Below are positions 6,185 to 14,517 of a stretch of 16,691 bases of DNA, piece by piece. The DNA lies in contig JBLHND010000071.1 of NCBI GenBank assembly GCA_047622605.1, forward strand, positions 1 to 16,691. The letters are read 5' to 3'. Made by a program: the position numbers and the translations under genes. Each line of letters opens with the position of its first letter. Position 1 is the first letter of the stretch. Source of the DNA: Motiliproteus sp047622605 (GTDB lineage: Bacteria; Pseudomonadota; Gammaproteobacteria; Pseudomonadales; Balneatricaceae). The notes under the pieces were generated by a model. The model saw only the letters and a program-made list of their open reading frames with translations. It made no database searches and had not been told where the DNA came from.

Positions 6185-7045
6185 ATGAGCGAAGATCGAT
6201 CGAGCAACAGTCAGGGCAATAAGTCCTGGCTGGGAAGGCTCACCCAAGTGTTCACGGATGAACCCCGTGATCGCGACGAACTAATGGCGATACTAAACGG
6301 CGCCGTTGAAAGCCAGGTACTTGACGGCGAAGTACTGGCGATAATAGAAGGTGCCATGGAAGTGGCTGACATGCAGGTCCGGGACATCATGATCCCGCGC
6401 CCACAGATGGTGGTTATCGACTCAACCCGGACGCCCCATCAGTTTCTGCCGGAGATGATAGCCGCATCACATTCGCGCTTTCCGGTTATCGGCGAATCAC
6501 CAGACGAAGTGATCGGTATTCTGCTGGCCAAAGACCTGCTGCCCTACATCCTCAAGGGTGGCCTGGAGACGGTTAAGATTCAGGATGTGCTGCGCCCAGC
6601 GGTCTTCGTCCCCGAGAGCAAGCGTCTGAACATACTGCTGGGTGAATTTCGCGCCACCCGCAACCATATGGCGGTGGTTGTGGATGAATACGGCGGTATC
6701 TCCGGATTGATCACCATCGAAGACGTGCTCGAACAGATCGTTGGCGAGATCGAAGATGAATTCGATGCCGAGGATGAAGATGAAGATGCCCCGATCAAGC
6801 AGAGCGAGGATAACGGTTATATCGTCAAAGCCTTGACCGAGATTGATGATTTTAATAAGTACTTCAACAGCCAACTCAACGCCGTTGAATTTGATACGGT
6901 GGGCGGGATCATCACCCAGCGTTTCGGCCACCTGCCCCAGCGTGACGAAGCGGTTGAGCTGGAAGGGTTCACCTTCAAGGTCATCAACGCCGATAACCGC
7001 CGCATCCGCCTGCTGCAGGTCTCGCGCAACCCAAGCGCCGATTAA
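6185..7045 (+). CDS. corC: CBS-domain protein CorC/YbeX
   Basis: The 286-residue protein belongs to the CorC/YbeX (HlyC/CorC) family, historically tied to magnesium/cobalt efflux and more recently to ribosome-related phenotypes. Two CBS domains span about 66-125 (starting VRDIMIPRPQM) and 132-190 (with VVVDEYGGISGLITIEDVLEQIVGEI spread over 165-189). The C-terminal transporter-associated FAD-binding-like domain runs about 207-282. There is no DUF21 membrane domain, so it is the short soluble type. A strongly acidic linker (191-203) precedes the last domain. GAGG at 6171-6174 precedes the ATG by ten bases. The 79-bp gap after ybeY shows no clear promoter or terminator. It ends two bases before the annotated lnt start. 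The exact biochemical role is unsettled in the family. Confidence 0.94.
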   Translation: MSEDRSSNSQGNKSWLGRLTQVFTDEPRDRDELMAILNGAVESQVLDGEVLAIIEGAMEVADMQVRDIMIPRPQMVVIDSTRTPHQFLPEMIAASHSRFPVIGESPDEVIGILLAKDLLPYILKGGLETVKIQDVLRPAVFVPESKRLNILLGEFRATRNHMAVVVDEYGGISGLITIEDVLEQIVGEIEDEFDAEDEDEDAPIKQSEDNGYIVKALTEIDDFNKYFNSQLNAVEFDTVGGIITQRFGHLPQRDEAVELEGFTFKVINADNRRIRLLQVSRNPSAD

Positions 7046-7047
7046 GC

Positions 7048-8667
7048 GTGACCGCGCCTTCCCTTCGTTCCGCCATGCAAATGACCCACAGTCGCGTCCG
7101 CTACGGGCTGCGCTGCGGCCGGGTACTGGCTCTTGCCTCCGGAGCCCTGGCCGCCCTCGGCTTTGCCCCTTTCGAACTCTGGCCGCTAGCCCTGCTCTCC
7201 TGCCTGGGATTTCTGGCAACACTACAGAGCGCCGCCACCGCTAGACAAGCTGCGGTGACGGGATTAGCGTACGGCTTGGGGTTTTTCGGCGCAGGGGTGT
7301 CCTGGGTCTATGTCAGCATCCACCAGTTTGGCAATGCCCCGGTACCGCTGGCACTGCTGCTCACGGCGCTGTTTGTGAGCGCCCTGGCGCTGCTTTTTGC
7401 GCTGCACGGCTACCTCTATAAGCGTTATATCGCCGATCGGCCGCTCGGTATCTTGCTGGGTTTCCCCGCCCTCTGGGTCTTGGCCGAAGGTTTTCGTGGC
7501 TGGTTTTTAACCGGATTTCCCTGGTTATACCTCGGTTATGCGCCTATCGATAGCTGGCTGGCTGGCTGGGCGCCGGTGACCGGAGTACTCGGCCTCAGCG
7601 GCTTCAGTGCGCTGGTGGCCAGCTGCCTGTTTCTACTCCCCCGCAGCTCCGCAAGACGGCGAGTCGCGTTGGTCGTTACCGCCTTAGCCCCCTTTGTCTC
7701 AGGTGCCTGGCTACTCCAGGTTCCCTGGACCGAACCGACCTCGGCATCCCCGCTGCGAGTCGCCCTCGTGCAGGCCAACATCCCTCAGGAGCTGAAATGG
7801 AATACGCGCCATAGGGCCCGGATTATCGACCAGTATCTGACACTCAGCCAACCACTTATCTCGGCACCGGAAAACGCCCAGAGGACTAAGCATACCGAGC
7901 TGATCATCTGGCCGGAAACCGCGATACCGCTGCTCTACGATATCGCCCTGCCACGCCTGGCTCCCTTCCAGAGCACACTCCTCGATCATCAAACGGGACT
8001 GATCAGCGGCGTCCCCTACCGCACTCCACCCGATCCGGCAACACCAACTCGCTACCACAACTCCATCATGGGACTGGGCAAGGCTACCGGCCTGTATCAT
8101 AAGCAGCGACTGGTGCCCTTTGGCGAATATGTGCCTTTAGAAGCCTGGCTGCGCGGTCTGATCGATTTTTTCAATCTGCCCATGTCAAGTTTCAGCCTTG
8201 GACCTGCGAACCAGGCGCCTTTGTTATTCACGCGCGCCAACGGTGAGCAGCTACAAATAGCCGCCTACATCTGTTACGAGATCGCCTATCCGGACCTGGT
8301 CGCTCGTAACGCCCGGGCAAGCGAACTCCTGTTGACGATCAGCAACGACAGCTGGTTTGGCGACAGCCTGGCACCTCATCAACATCTGCAGATGGCGCGG
8401 ATGCGCGCCCTGGAGACCGGTCGCTACCTCATTCGCACGACCAACAACGGCATCTCGGCTCTGATCGATGCCAGGGGAAACGTTGTGCAGCAGGGGCCAC
8501 AATTCACGACCGCCATACTGCGTGGCGACGTACAACCGATGCAGGGACTTACCCCCTTTATCCTCTTCCGCTCCTGGCCAATACTGGCGATCTGCACGCT
8601 GCTGCTGGGGTTTTGTGCTTTTCAACGGCGCAAACTTCTTAGACTAAAGGACAAAAACATTGCTTGA
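7048..8667 (+). CDS. lnt: Apolipoprotein N-acyltransferase
   Basis: Lnt is the inner-membrane enzyme that adds the third acyl chain to the N-terminal cysteine of lipoproteins so that they can go to the outer membrane. The 539-residue protein has hydrophobic transmembrane segments in its first about 225 residues, with the family's GFAPFELWPLAL and GFPWLYLGYAP segments. The periplasmic nitrilase-like domain (about 235-500) carries the catalytic triad Glu290 (IIWPETA), Lys352 (HKQRLVPFGEY) and Cys409 (YICYEIAYP). A final transmembrane helix lies near 510-526. The GTG at 7048 follows the corC stop by two bases. ATGs at 7075 and 7081 are alternatives, and none has a good ribosome-binding site, so the first 9-11 residues are uncertain. 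LptE downstream is a likely client. Confidence 0.95.
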   Translation: MTAPSLRSAMQMTHSRVRYGLRCGRVLALASGALAALGFAPFELWPLALLSCLGFLATLQSAATARQAAVTGLAYGLGFFGAGVSWVYVSIHQFGNAPVPLALLLTALFVSALALLFALHGYLYKRYIADRPLGILLGFPALWVLAEGFRGWFLTGFPWLYLGYAPIDSWLAGWAPVTGVLGLSGFSALVASCLFLLPRSSARRRVALVVTALAPFVSGAWLLQVPWTEPTSASPLRVALVQANIPQELKWNTRHRARIIDQYLTLSQPLISAPENAQRTKHTELIIWPETAIPLLYDIALPRLAPFQSTLLDHQTGLISGVPYRTPPDPATPTRYHNSIMGLGKATGLYHKQRLVPFGEYVPLEAWLRGLIDFFNLPMSSFSLGPANQAPLLFTRANGEQLQIAAYICYEIAYPDLVARNARASELLLTISNDSWFGDSLAPHQHLQMARMRALETGRYLIRTTNNGISALIDARGNVVQQGPQFTTAILRGDVQPMQGLTPFILFRSWPILAICTLLLGFCAFQRRKLLRLKDKNIA

Positions 8668-8722
8668 GGCATTTAAATAAACCATCATCCGGCGATTAAA
8701 GCACCTCATCGGAATTGTAGTT

Positions 8723-10600
8723 ATGAGTCTTACGTTCACCTTTCGCCGTAAAATCACCCTGGCGATCATCTTAGCTGCCTTAGGCACCCTCAGCCTCTGC
8801 GCAACCGCCCTGATGGCACTCAATTCCGTACTGGAGTCATCCCGACAGGTGAGCGCATTGCGCGAAGTCAGCAGCTCGCTGATGGGGATTGAGGTCGAAC
8901 TCTATGCCCTGACCAAGCAGCGTGCGGGCTTAACCACGCCTAAGATCGAAGCCTTCAAGATGCAGAGCGCTAAGATCCGCAACCATCATGGAGAACTCCT
9001 GAGCACAGCACTGCGTTCCGTCGATACCTCGGTACAACAACGCGCAGCCCAGGTGATACCCGAAGTAACCAACTACCTCGATAGCCTCGATAGCTGGCTG
9101 GACCTGAAGATAACCTTTGGCCTCAGCGCGTCCGAAGGACTGCTTGGCGACCTCAATAGCAGCGCTATTGCATTAAACGAAAAGATCTCTGGATTTTCCA
9201 CGTTAGGCGGCCAATTGAAGGACATTCGCCAACACGAAAAAGACTTCCTACTGCACGCCGACATGGATAAAGCCATGCAAGCACTCAAGATAGCGGCAGA
9301 ACTTAAAGCCACTCTGGTGGAATACGGCTTTGAGGAATACGTTAGCTTTACAGCTATTTATATCCAGGCATTAACAGATGTTATAACTAGCTACGGCAGC
9401 CTCACAGAGGCCCAGTCCACCTTAGAGCAGCAGATTAAAACCGTCATCAGCTTAGCATCGGATGCCGGGCGTTTTATCGAAGACAACGCCATGAATACAG
9501 CGCGATTGGAAGCCGAACAGGCCGCGAAAACCGCCAACCTGATGCTAATTACCGTCGGGCTATTGGTCTTGATCCTGGTTACCGCACTTCTCAGTTGGAC
9601 CGGCGTGGGCGCAACCCGCAACCTGACCCGAACCGTTGAGGCACTGAAGAAGATCGCTGCGGGAGATCTCAGGGTTAAGGTCGATAAACAAAGTGACGAC
9701 GAGTTTGGTCAACTTGCCGATGCGGTCAACCAGATGACCCTCGACCTGCAGGGCGTCGTCGGCCACGTGACCAGCACCAGCAACGAACTCAGCAGCATGT
9801 CGGAATCGCTCTCCAGCGCGGTCGAAAAGATCGCTGAGGGCAACCAGACGACCTCCGAGCAAATGATCTCTATGGCGGCGGCCACCGAACAGATGAACGC
9901 CACGGTCGCCGAAGTCTCCCAGACGACTGCCGCGGTTAACGATGCGACCAAACAGGCATCACTGGCTGCCAATGCCGGGGGAGAGGTGATTTCACGCGCC
10001 CTTCAGGCATTACAACAGGTCGCCGATGTCGTTAACCAGAATGTCGGGCAGATGCAGGAACTGGGAAGACGCTCACAAAAGATCGACCTGGTGATCGATG
10101 TGATCAAGAACGTGGCCGAACAGACCAACCTGCTGGCCCTTAACGCCGCGATCGAGGCGGCCCGAGCGGGCGAGGCGGGCAGAGGTTTTGCGGTAGTCGC
10201 CGATGAGGTGCGCAACCTGGCGCAGAAGACCGTCGGCGCTTCCAACGAGATCACCAAGATCGTGCACGAACTCCAGCAAGGCACGCGCGAGGCGATCACC
10301 TCTATCGAAAGTGGCCGGGACAGCGTGCAACGCAGCACCCAGTTCGGCGCAGAAGCCGCCGAGGCGATCCACGGCATCGAGGGTCAGGTCGAATCGGCAT
10401 CCGATCGCACCCATCAGATCGCGGTAGCGATCGAACAACTGGCCAGCACCATGCGCGATATGGCCCAAAACATGGAGCATATCTCCGCGGCAGTCGGAGA
10501 AAGTTCTTTCGAATCTGCCGCCATCGTCAATACCAGTCAGCAGGTCGCACGCCGCGCTATCGATCTGAAACAGATCACCGCACGATTTAAGATCCAATAA
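8723..10600 (+). CDS. Methyl-accepting chemotaxis protein, probable HBM-type sensor
   Basis: This 625-residue transmembrane chemoreceptor should sense a periplasmic ligand and control CheA through CheW. A short basic N-terminus precedes TM1 (about 11-32). A helical periplasmic domain of about 240 residues follows, then TM2 (about 273-293), a HAMP linker (about 294-346, with AAGDLRVKV and DEFGQLADAVNQM) and a long cytoplasmic coiled coil. The signalling tip is at about 465-500, with NLLALNAAIEAARAGEAGRG and FAVVADEVRNLAQKT. No C-terminal CheR-docking pentapeptide is visible. The periplasmic segment has IRQHEKDFLLHAD near 168-180, which resembles the EKDFL signature of helical bimodular (HBM) domains such as Pseudomonas McpS; that assignment and any organic-acid ligand are inference. 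It sits between lnt and ybeL/leuS, where a receptor is not usual. No other chemotaxis genes are in the window. Confidence 0.93.
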   Translation: MSLTFTFRRKITLAIILAALGTLSLCATALMALNSVLESSRQVSALREVSSSLMGIEVELYALTKQRAGLTTPKIEAFKMQSAKIRNHHGELLSTALRSVDTSVQQRAAQVIPEVTNYLDSLDSWLDLKITFGLSASEGLLGDLNSSAIALNEKISGFSTLGGQLKDIRQHEKDFLLHADMDKAMQALKIAAELKATLVEYGFEEYVSFTAIYIQALTDVITSYGSLTEAQSTLEQQIKTVISLASDAGRFIEDNAMNTARLEAEQAAKTANLMLITVGLLVLILVTALLSWTGVGATRNLTRTVEALKKIAAGDLRVKVDKQSDDEFGQLADAVNQMTLDLQGVVGHVTSTSNELSSMSESLSSAVEKIAEGNQTTSEQMISMAAATEQMNATVAEVSQTTAAVNDATKQASLAANAGGEVISRALQALQQVADVVNQNVGQMQELGRRSQKIDLVIDVIKNVAEQTNLLALNAAIEAARAGEAGRGFAVVADEVRNLAQKTVGASNEITKIVHELQQGTREAITSIESGRDSVQRSTQFGAEAAEAIHGIEGQVESASDRTHQIAVAIEQLASTMRDMAQNMEHISAAVGESSFESAAIVNTSQQVARRAIDLKQITARFKIQ

Positions 10601-10624
10601 AAAAAGCTCAGGCTTCAGTCTGAC
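10599..10624 (-). terminator. Intrinsic terminator of the ybeL-like gene, REP-like
   Basis: On the minus strand GTCAGACTGAAGCCTGAG forms a stem (pairing 10608-10613 with 10618-10623, loop of four) followed by GCTTTTTTTATT. The stem contains the last codons and stop of the ybeL-like gene, and the seven-T tract overlaps the stop codon of the convergent chemoreceptor gene. The hairpin matches the REP-like cores at 333-350 and 491-508. On the plus strand the same stem would form but without a T-tract after it. Confidence 0.7.
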
Positions 10625-11184
10625 GGTGACGCGGTCGAGCTATCACGATGGAAATAATGGCTGGCGCACTGATGACAGGGCTCGATCAGCGAGGTCTTCG
10701 CAAGCTTCACCAGTGTCCCGCACTCCAGGCAGCGTAACTGACCGGCGGCGGCGACCTCTCCGGCCAGATAATCCTCAGGGCCCTGATCGAGCCGCAATTG
10801 CAGCTCGGTCTGATCCACGCGGGTCTTATCCGCCAGGCCAAACAGCTGCTCTACCACAGTGTGCTCCAGCGCCTGAAGATCAAAATTCAACCAACTGGCG
10901 ACCCCCTCTCCGGTCTTATGTAACAGCGTTCCCGCTTCACGCAGATCACGGCGCAGGTACGCCTGTAACAACTCCAGCTCATCCCGAGTCATCTCCCGGG
11001 CGGCCAGTTCAAGCTCGGCGGCCTCCTCTATTTTCTGTTTAATGAGCGGCCAGGACTGAGCTTCGACCTGCTCAATGGACAGATAGACACGCTCGAGTAA
11101 GCGATTGTATATATCCGGTGCATCCTCAGGCAGTTGTGGGGATTTTTTTTCAGCTTGCTTATTGTCTGGATCTGACTGATTCAT
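10615..11184 (-). CDS. ybeL: YbeL-like (DUF1451) zinc-ribbon protein
   Basis: The 189-residue product is a small soluble protein of unknown function, resembling E. coli YbeL. Residues 20-110 are predicted helical and highly charged, with possible coiled coil. The C-terminus has a zinc ribbon made of CLEC (Cys152, Cys155) and CHQC (Cys170, Cys173), 14 residues apart. In E. coli ybeL likewise lies next to leuS, so the position supports the assignment. The start is secure: AAGGAG at 11191-11196 lies six bases upstream of the ATG. The gene ends inside a REP-like terminator hairpin, so its last few residues are encoded by repeat-like sequence. Zinc binding is inferred from the cysteines; the role is not known. 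Confidence 0.85.
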   Translation of the reverse strand: MNQSDPDNKQAEKKSPQLPEDAPDIYNRLLERVYLSIEQVEAQSWPLIKQKIEEAAELELAAREMTRDELELLQAYLRRDLREAGTLLHKTGEGVASWLNFDLQALEHTVVEQLFGLADKTRVDQTELQLRLDQGPEDYLAGEVAAAGQLRCLECGTLVKLAKTSLIEPCHQCASHYFHRDSSTASPSD

Positions 11185-11198
11185 AATGTACTCCTTGG

Positions 11199-11219
11199 GG
11201 TCGACAAAGCGCGACCTAC
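11199..11219. repeat. Degenerate REP-like dyad upstream of the ybeL-like gene
   Basis: GGTCG (11199-11203) pairs with CGACC (11212-11216) and is followed by TAC, giving the CGACCTAC end that recurs at 362-369 and 414-421. A half core, AGTCCGACAG, lies at 11261-11270. Both sit in the divergent ybeL-leuS intergenic region and look like decayed members of the same repeat family. Confidence 0.4.
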
Positions 11220-11328
11220 CCTTAGCCGCCTGTCAGCTTTTGCGCAGTTGATCAGTGTTAAGTCCGACAGGCTGCTGGCTGCATCTAACTATCTATTGTA
11301 TCCTAACCCCTTTCGCATGACCCCTCAG

Positions 11329-11352
11329 CTGTTTTGTACACAGATAAAACAG
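11329..11352. promoter_or_regulatory. CTGTTTT-N10-AAAACAG dyad upstream of leuS
   Basis: A perfect 7-bp inverted repeat (11329-11335 and 11346-11352) with a ten-base spacer ends 38 bases before the leuS ATG. It could be an operator or a leader hairpin. There is no following T-tract. No promoter with consensus elements at good spacing could be picked for leuS in this 206-bp gap. Confidence 0.35.
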
Positions 11353-11390
11353 TGGTCATCCTATGCGCTCAGAACGGTTACTAAAGTCAC

Positions 11391-13982
11391 ATGAAAGAAC
11401 AGTATCACCCGCGATCAATCGAAGCCAACGTTCAGCAGCACTGGGATAAAAACCAGAGTTTCCAGGTCACCGAACAGCCCGGCAAGGAAAAGTTCTACTG
11501 CCTGTCGATGTTCCCCTACCCCAGCGGCCGGCTGCATATGGGCCATGTGCGTAACTACACCATAGGCGACGTCATTTCTCGCTACCAGCGGATGCAGGGT
11601 AAAAACGTACTCCAGCCGATGGGCTGGGATGCCTTTGGCCTGCCTGCCGAAAATGCGGCGATCCAGCACCAGGTCCCGCCCGCCCAATGGACCTTCGAAA
11701 ACATCGCCTATATGAAGCAGCAGCTCAAGACGCTGGGATTTGGCTACGACTGGAGTCGGGAGGTCGCCACCTGCCATCCTGAGTACTACCGCTGGGAGCA
11801 GTGGTTCTTCACCCAGTTGATGGAAAAAGGCTTGGTTTACAAGAAGAACTCCATGGTTAACTGGGATCCGGTCGATCTCACCGTCCTTGCCAACGAACAG
11901 GTGATCGATGGCCGCGGTTGGCGTTCAGGGGCGTTGATTGAGCGCAAAGAGATCCCGCAATGGTTTCTGAAGATCACCGACTATGCCGATGAACTGCTGG
12001 ACGATCTCGATAAACTCGAGCACTGGCCCGAGCAAGTCAAGACGATGCAGAAGAACTGGATCGGACGTTCGGAAGGCGTGGAGCTGCGTTTCCATGTTAA
12101 AGGCGATGGCGATCTAACCGTCTTTACCACTCGACCCGACACGCTGATGGGCGTCACCTATCTCGCCGTGGCACCGCAGCACCCCTTGGCTACCCGCGCC
12201 GCTAAGGCCAATGCCGCCATGCGCGACTTTATCGAGGATGCCAGCCATATCAAGACGGCTGAAGCCGATATGGCGACCATGGAAAAGAAAGGGCTGGATA
12301 CCGGCTTCACGGCATCGCACCCGATCACCGGCAAGCAGGTCCCTATTTACGTCGCCAACTTCGTGTTAATGGAATACGGATCAGGCGCGGTGATGGCAGT
12401 CCCTGCGCATGACCAGCGTGATTGGGAGTTTGCCCATAAGTATGGCCTGCCCATTAAGCAGGTGATTAAGCCGCTCAGCGACAAGACCGAATACTCTATC
12501 GATGAGGGTGCCTTTACCGATAAAGGCGAGCTGATCAACTCCAAGCAATTTAACGGCTTAACCTCCGAGGATGCCTTCAAGGCGATCGCTTTCCACCTTA
12601 AACAGGCCAATAAAGGCGAGGTTCAGACCAACTACCGGCTGCGTGACTGGGGCGTCTCCCGGCAACGTTACTGGGGCGCGCCAATTCCGGTGATCAACTG
12701 CGATAGCTGTGGTCCGGTCGCCGTACCGGCCGCCGATCTGCCGGTAGTGCTGCCGACCGATATCGACTTCGACGGCTCGGGCTCACCCATCAAATCGATG
12801 CCCGAGTTTTATCAGACCAGCTGCCCGACGTGCGGCAAAGATGCTACCCGCGAGACCGATACCTTCGATACCTTTATGGAGTCCTCCTGGTACTATGCCC
12901 GTTTCGCCAGTCGCAACTGCGATACCGCGATGCTGGACAGCGGCGCCAACTACTGGGCACCGGTCAACCAATATATAGGCGGCATCGAACACGCTATCCT
13001 GCACCTGCTGTATTCGCGGTTTTTCCATAAGCTGATGCGTGACATGGGCCTGGTTGACACCGACGAGCCCTTTGAGCGGTTGCTGACCCAGGGCATGGTC
13101 CTGGCTGAGACCTATTACCGTGAAAATGACAACGGTGCCCTGAGCTGGTTCTCACCCCTGCAGGTCGAGGCAACGCACGACGACAAAGGCCACCTGGTCA
13201 GCGCTATTCTTATCAGCGACGGTAAGCCGGTAACCTTTGGCGGCATCACCAAGATGTCCAAGTCCAAGAACAACGGCATCGACCCTCAGGTGATGATCGA
13301 TCGTTTCGGAGCCGATACCGTACGCCTGTTTATGATGTTCGCAGCGCCCCCGGAACAATCACTGGAATGGTCGGATAGTGGCGTAGAGGGTGCCCACCGC
13401 TACCTAAAACGACTCTGGAAACTGGTCTTCGATCATGTCAGTCGCGGCCCCGTTGAGCCATTAAATACTCAGACACTTAACGACAAGCAGCTTGAGGTCA
13501 GGCGCAAGACCCATGAAACCATCGGCAAGGTCAGTGACGATATCGAGCGTCGGCAGACGTTTAATACCGCTATTGCCGCCGTGATGGAACTGACCAATAC
13601 GGTCAGCCGCTTTATCGACGTCAGCCCCCAGGGTCGCGCCGTCGTCCAGGAGGCGTTGGAAGCGGCGGTCGAACTGCTGTCACCCATAGTGCCGCATATC
13701 GCCGATCAACTCTGGCGAGACCTGGGTCACGACCAGGAGCTACTCAACAGCCCCTGGCCCTGCGTTGACCAGGATGCGCTCAAGCGCAGCACTGTCGAGA
13801 TCGTGGTTCAGGTTAACGGTAAACTGCGCTGCCGCATTCAGGTCGCGGCAGATGCCGACCGTGATGTCGTACAGCAGCTGGCTCTGGCCGACGAAAACGT
13901 CCAGCGTTATACCCAGAAGACCACGATCCGTAAGGTCATCGTTGTTCCTGGCAAGCTGGTTAACATCGTCGTGAGCGGCTAA
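11391..13982 (+). CDS. leuS: Leucine--tRNA ligase
   Basis: LeuRS is the class I synthetase that activates leucine and charges tRNA-Leu in the cytoplasm. At 863 residues it matches bacterial LeuRS length. The catalytic Rossmann fold carries HMGH (49-52, within PYPSGRLHMGH) and KMSKS (621-625). The CP1 editing domain (about 225-415) shows the threonine-rich TTRPDTLMGV and AVPAHDQRD with Asp344, the residue that corresponds to the key editing aspartate. A four-cysteine zinc module is visible (Cys437, Cys440, Cys478, Cys481). The anticodon-binding and C-terminal domains complete the chain (about 660-863, with VNGKLRCRIQV). All key motifs are intact. The ribosome-binding site is weak (no clear GGAG before the ATG). 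lptE begins two bases after the stop, so leuS-lptE-holA form one operon. Confidence 0.98.
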   Translation: MKEQYHPRSIEANVQQHWDKNQSFQVTEQPGKEKFYCLSMFPYPSGRLHMGHVRNYTIGDVISRYQRMQGKNVLQPMGWDAFGLPAENAAIQHQVPPAQWTFENIAYMKQQLKTLGFGYDWSREVATCHPEYYRWEQWFFTQLMEKGLVYKKNSMVNWDPVDLTVLANEQVIDGRGWRSGALIERKEIPQWFLKITDYADELLDDLDKLEHWPEQVKTMQKNWIGRSEGVELRFHVKGDGDLTVFTTRPDTLMGVTYLAVAPQHPLATRAAKANAAMRDFIEDASHIKTAEADMATMEKKGLDTGFTASHPITGKQVPIYVANFVLMEYGSGAVMAVPAHDQRDWEFAHKYGLPIKQVIKPLSDKTEYSIDEGAFTDKGELINSKQFNGLTSEDAFKAIAFHLKQANKGEVQTNYRLRDWGVSRQRYWGAPIPVINCDSCGPVAVPAADLPVVLPTDIDFDGSGSPIKSMPEFYQTSCPTCGKDATRETDTFDTFMESSWYYARFASRNCDTAMLDSGANYWAPVNQYIGGIEHAILHLLYSRFFHKLMRDMGLVDTDEPFERLLTQGMVLAETYYRENDNGALSWFSPLQVEATHDDKGHLVSAILISDGKPVTFGGITKMSKSKNNGIDPQVMIDRFGADTVRLFMMFAAPPEQSLEWSDSGVEGAHRYLKRLWKLVFDHVSRGPVEPLNTQTLNDKQLEVRRKTHETIGKVSDDIERRQTFNTAIAAVMELTNTVSRFIDVSPQGRAVVQEALEAAVELLSPIVPHIADQLWRDLGHDQELLNSPWPCVDQDALKRSTVEIVVQVNGKLRCRIQVAADADRDVVQQLALADENVQRYTQKTTIRKVIVVPGKLVNIVVSG

Positions 13983-13984
13983 GG

Positions 13985-14515
13985 ATGCGATTAATGATGC
14001 GACGACGCTTCGGACATCTGGGATTCAGCCTCGTACTGATCGCCGTGCTCGGCCTCAGCAGTGGTTGCGGGCTGCAACTACGCGGGGGCCTAGCGGTTCC
14101 CGAGCGCCTGCAAAGTCTTTACCTGCAAGGTGATGAGCGCAGCCCTATTTTCCAGACGGTCGAGCGTAGCTTTGAGTTCAGCGGTGTGACCCTGGTCAAT
14201 AGCGCCGCACAGGCGCCCTTCCAGATCAAGTTGATCCGCGCCCAGCATCAACGCCGCTCGGTATCCCTTAACGAAAATGCCAAGACTCAGGAATATGAGC
14301 TTCGGGCTCAATTAAGCTACAGCATCGAGGACCATGCCGGCACTAATCTGGTCAAACCGACAGTGATCTATACCGAACGTACTTACGGCTATGATAAGGA
14401 CCACGTCAACGCCAAAGAGGCCGAAGAAGAGTTGCTACTCCAGGAGATGCGCGAAAACCTCGCCCAGCAACTGGTACGTCGTTATCTTAAGCTGGCCGAG
14501 ATCCATAGCCACTAA
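13985..14515 (+). CDS. lptE: LPS-assembly lipoprotein LptE
   Basis: LptE is the outer-membrane lipoprotein that plugs the LptD barrel and helps insert LPS into the outer leaflet. The product (176 residues from the first ATG) has a basic start (MRLMMRRR), a hydrophobic signal (about 12-24) and a lipobox LSSGC with Cys28 as the acylated residue. The typical post-cysteine segment GLQLRGG follows. The -3 residue is Ser rather than Leu, which is tolerated in LptE. In-frame ATGs at 13985, 13994 and 13997 compete. AGGA at 13982-13985 fits the ATG at 13994 best (eight-base spacing), so the true protein may lack the first three residues. It lies between leuS and holA, its usual place, and matures through Lnt. 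Confidence 0.93.
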   Translation: MRLMMRRRFGHLGFSLVLIAVLGLSSGCGLQLRGGLAVPERLQSLYLQGDERSPIFQTVERSFEFSGVTLVNSAAQAPFQIKLIRAQHQRRSVSLNENAKTQEYELRAQLSYSIEDHAGTNLVKPTVIYTERTYGYDKDHVNAKEAEEELLLQEMRENLAQQLVRRYLKLAEIHSH

Positions 14516-14517
14516 CG

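Noticed and set aside
6497..7222. 241-residue minus-strand frame over corC and lnt
   Set aside because: It lies antisense to two intact conserved genes; its length comes from GC-rich codon bias in the sense strand.
8674..8701. Confident sigma28 promoter for the chemoreceptor gene
   Set aside because: The -10-like GGCGATTAA is fair, but the TAAA element is spaced about two bases too close; kept only as a remark, not called as a feature.
11329..11343. LexA (SOS) box upstream of leuS
   Set aside because: CTGTTTTGTACACAG has a nine-base spacer between CTG and CAG; the LexA site needs ten, and leuS is not an expected SOS gene.
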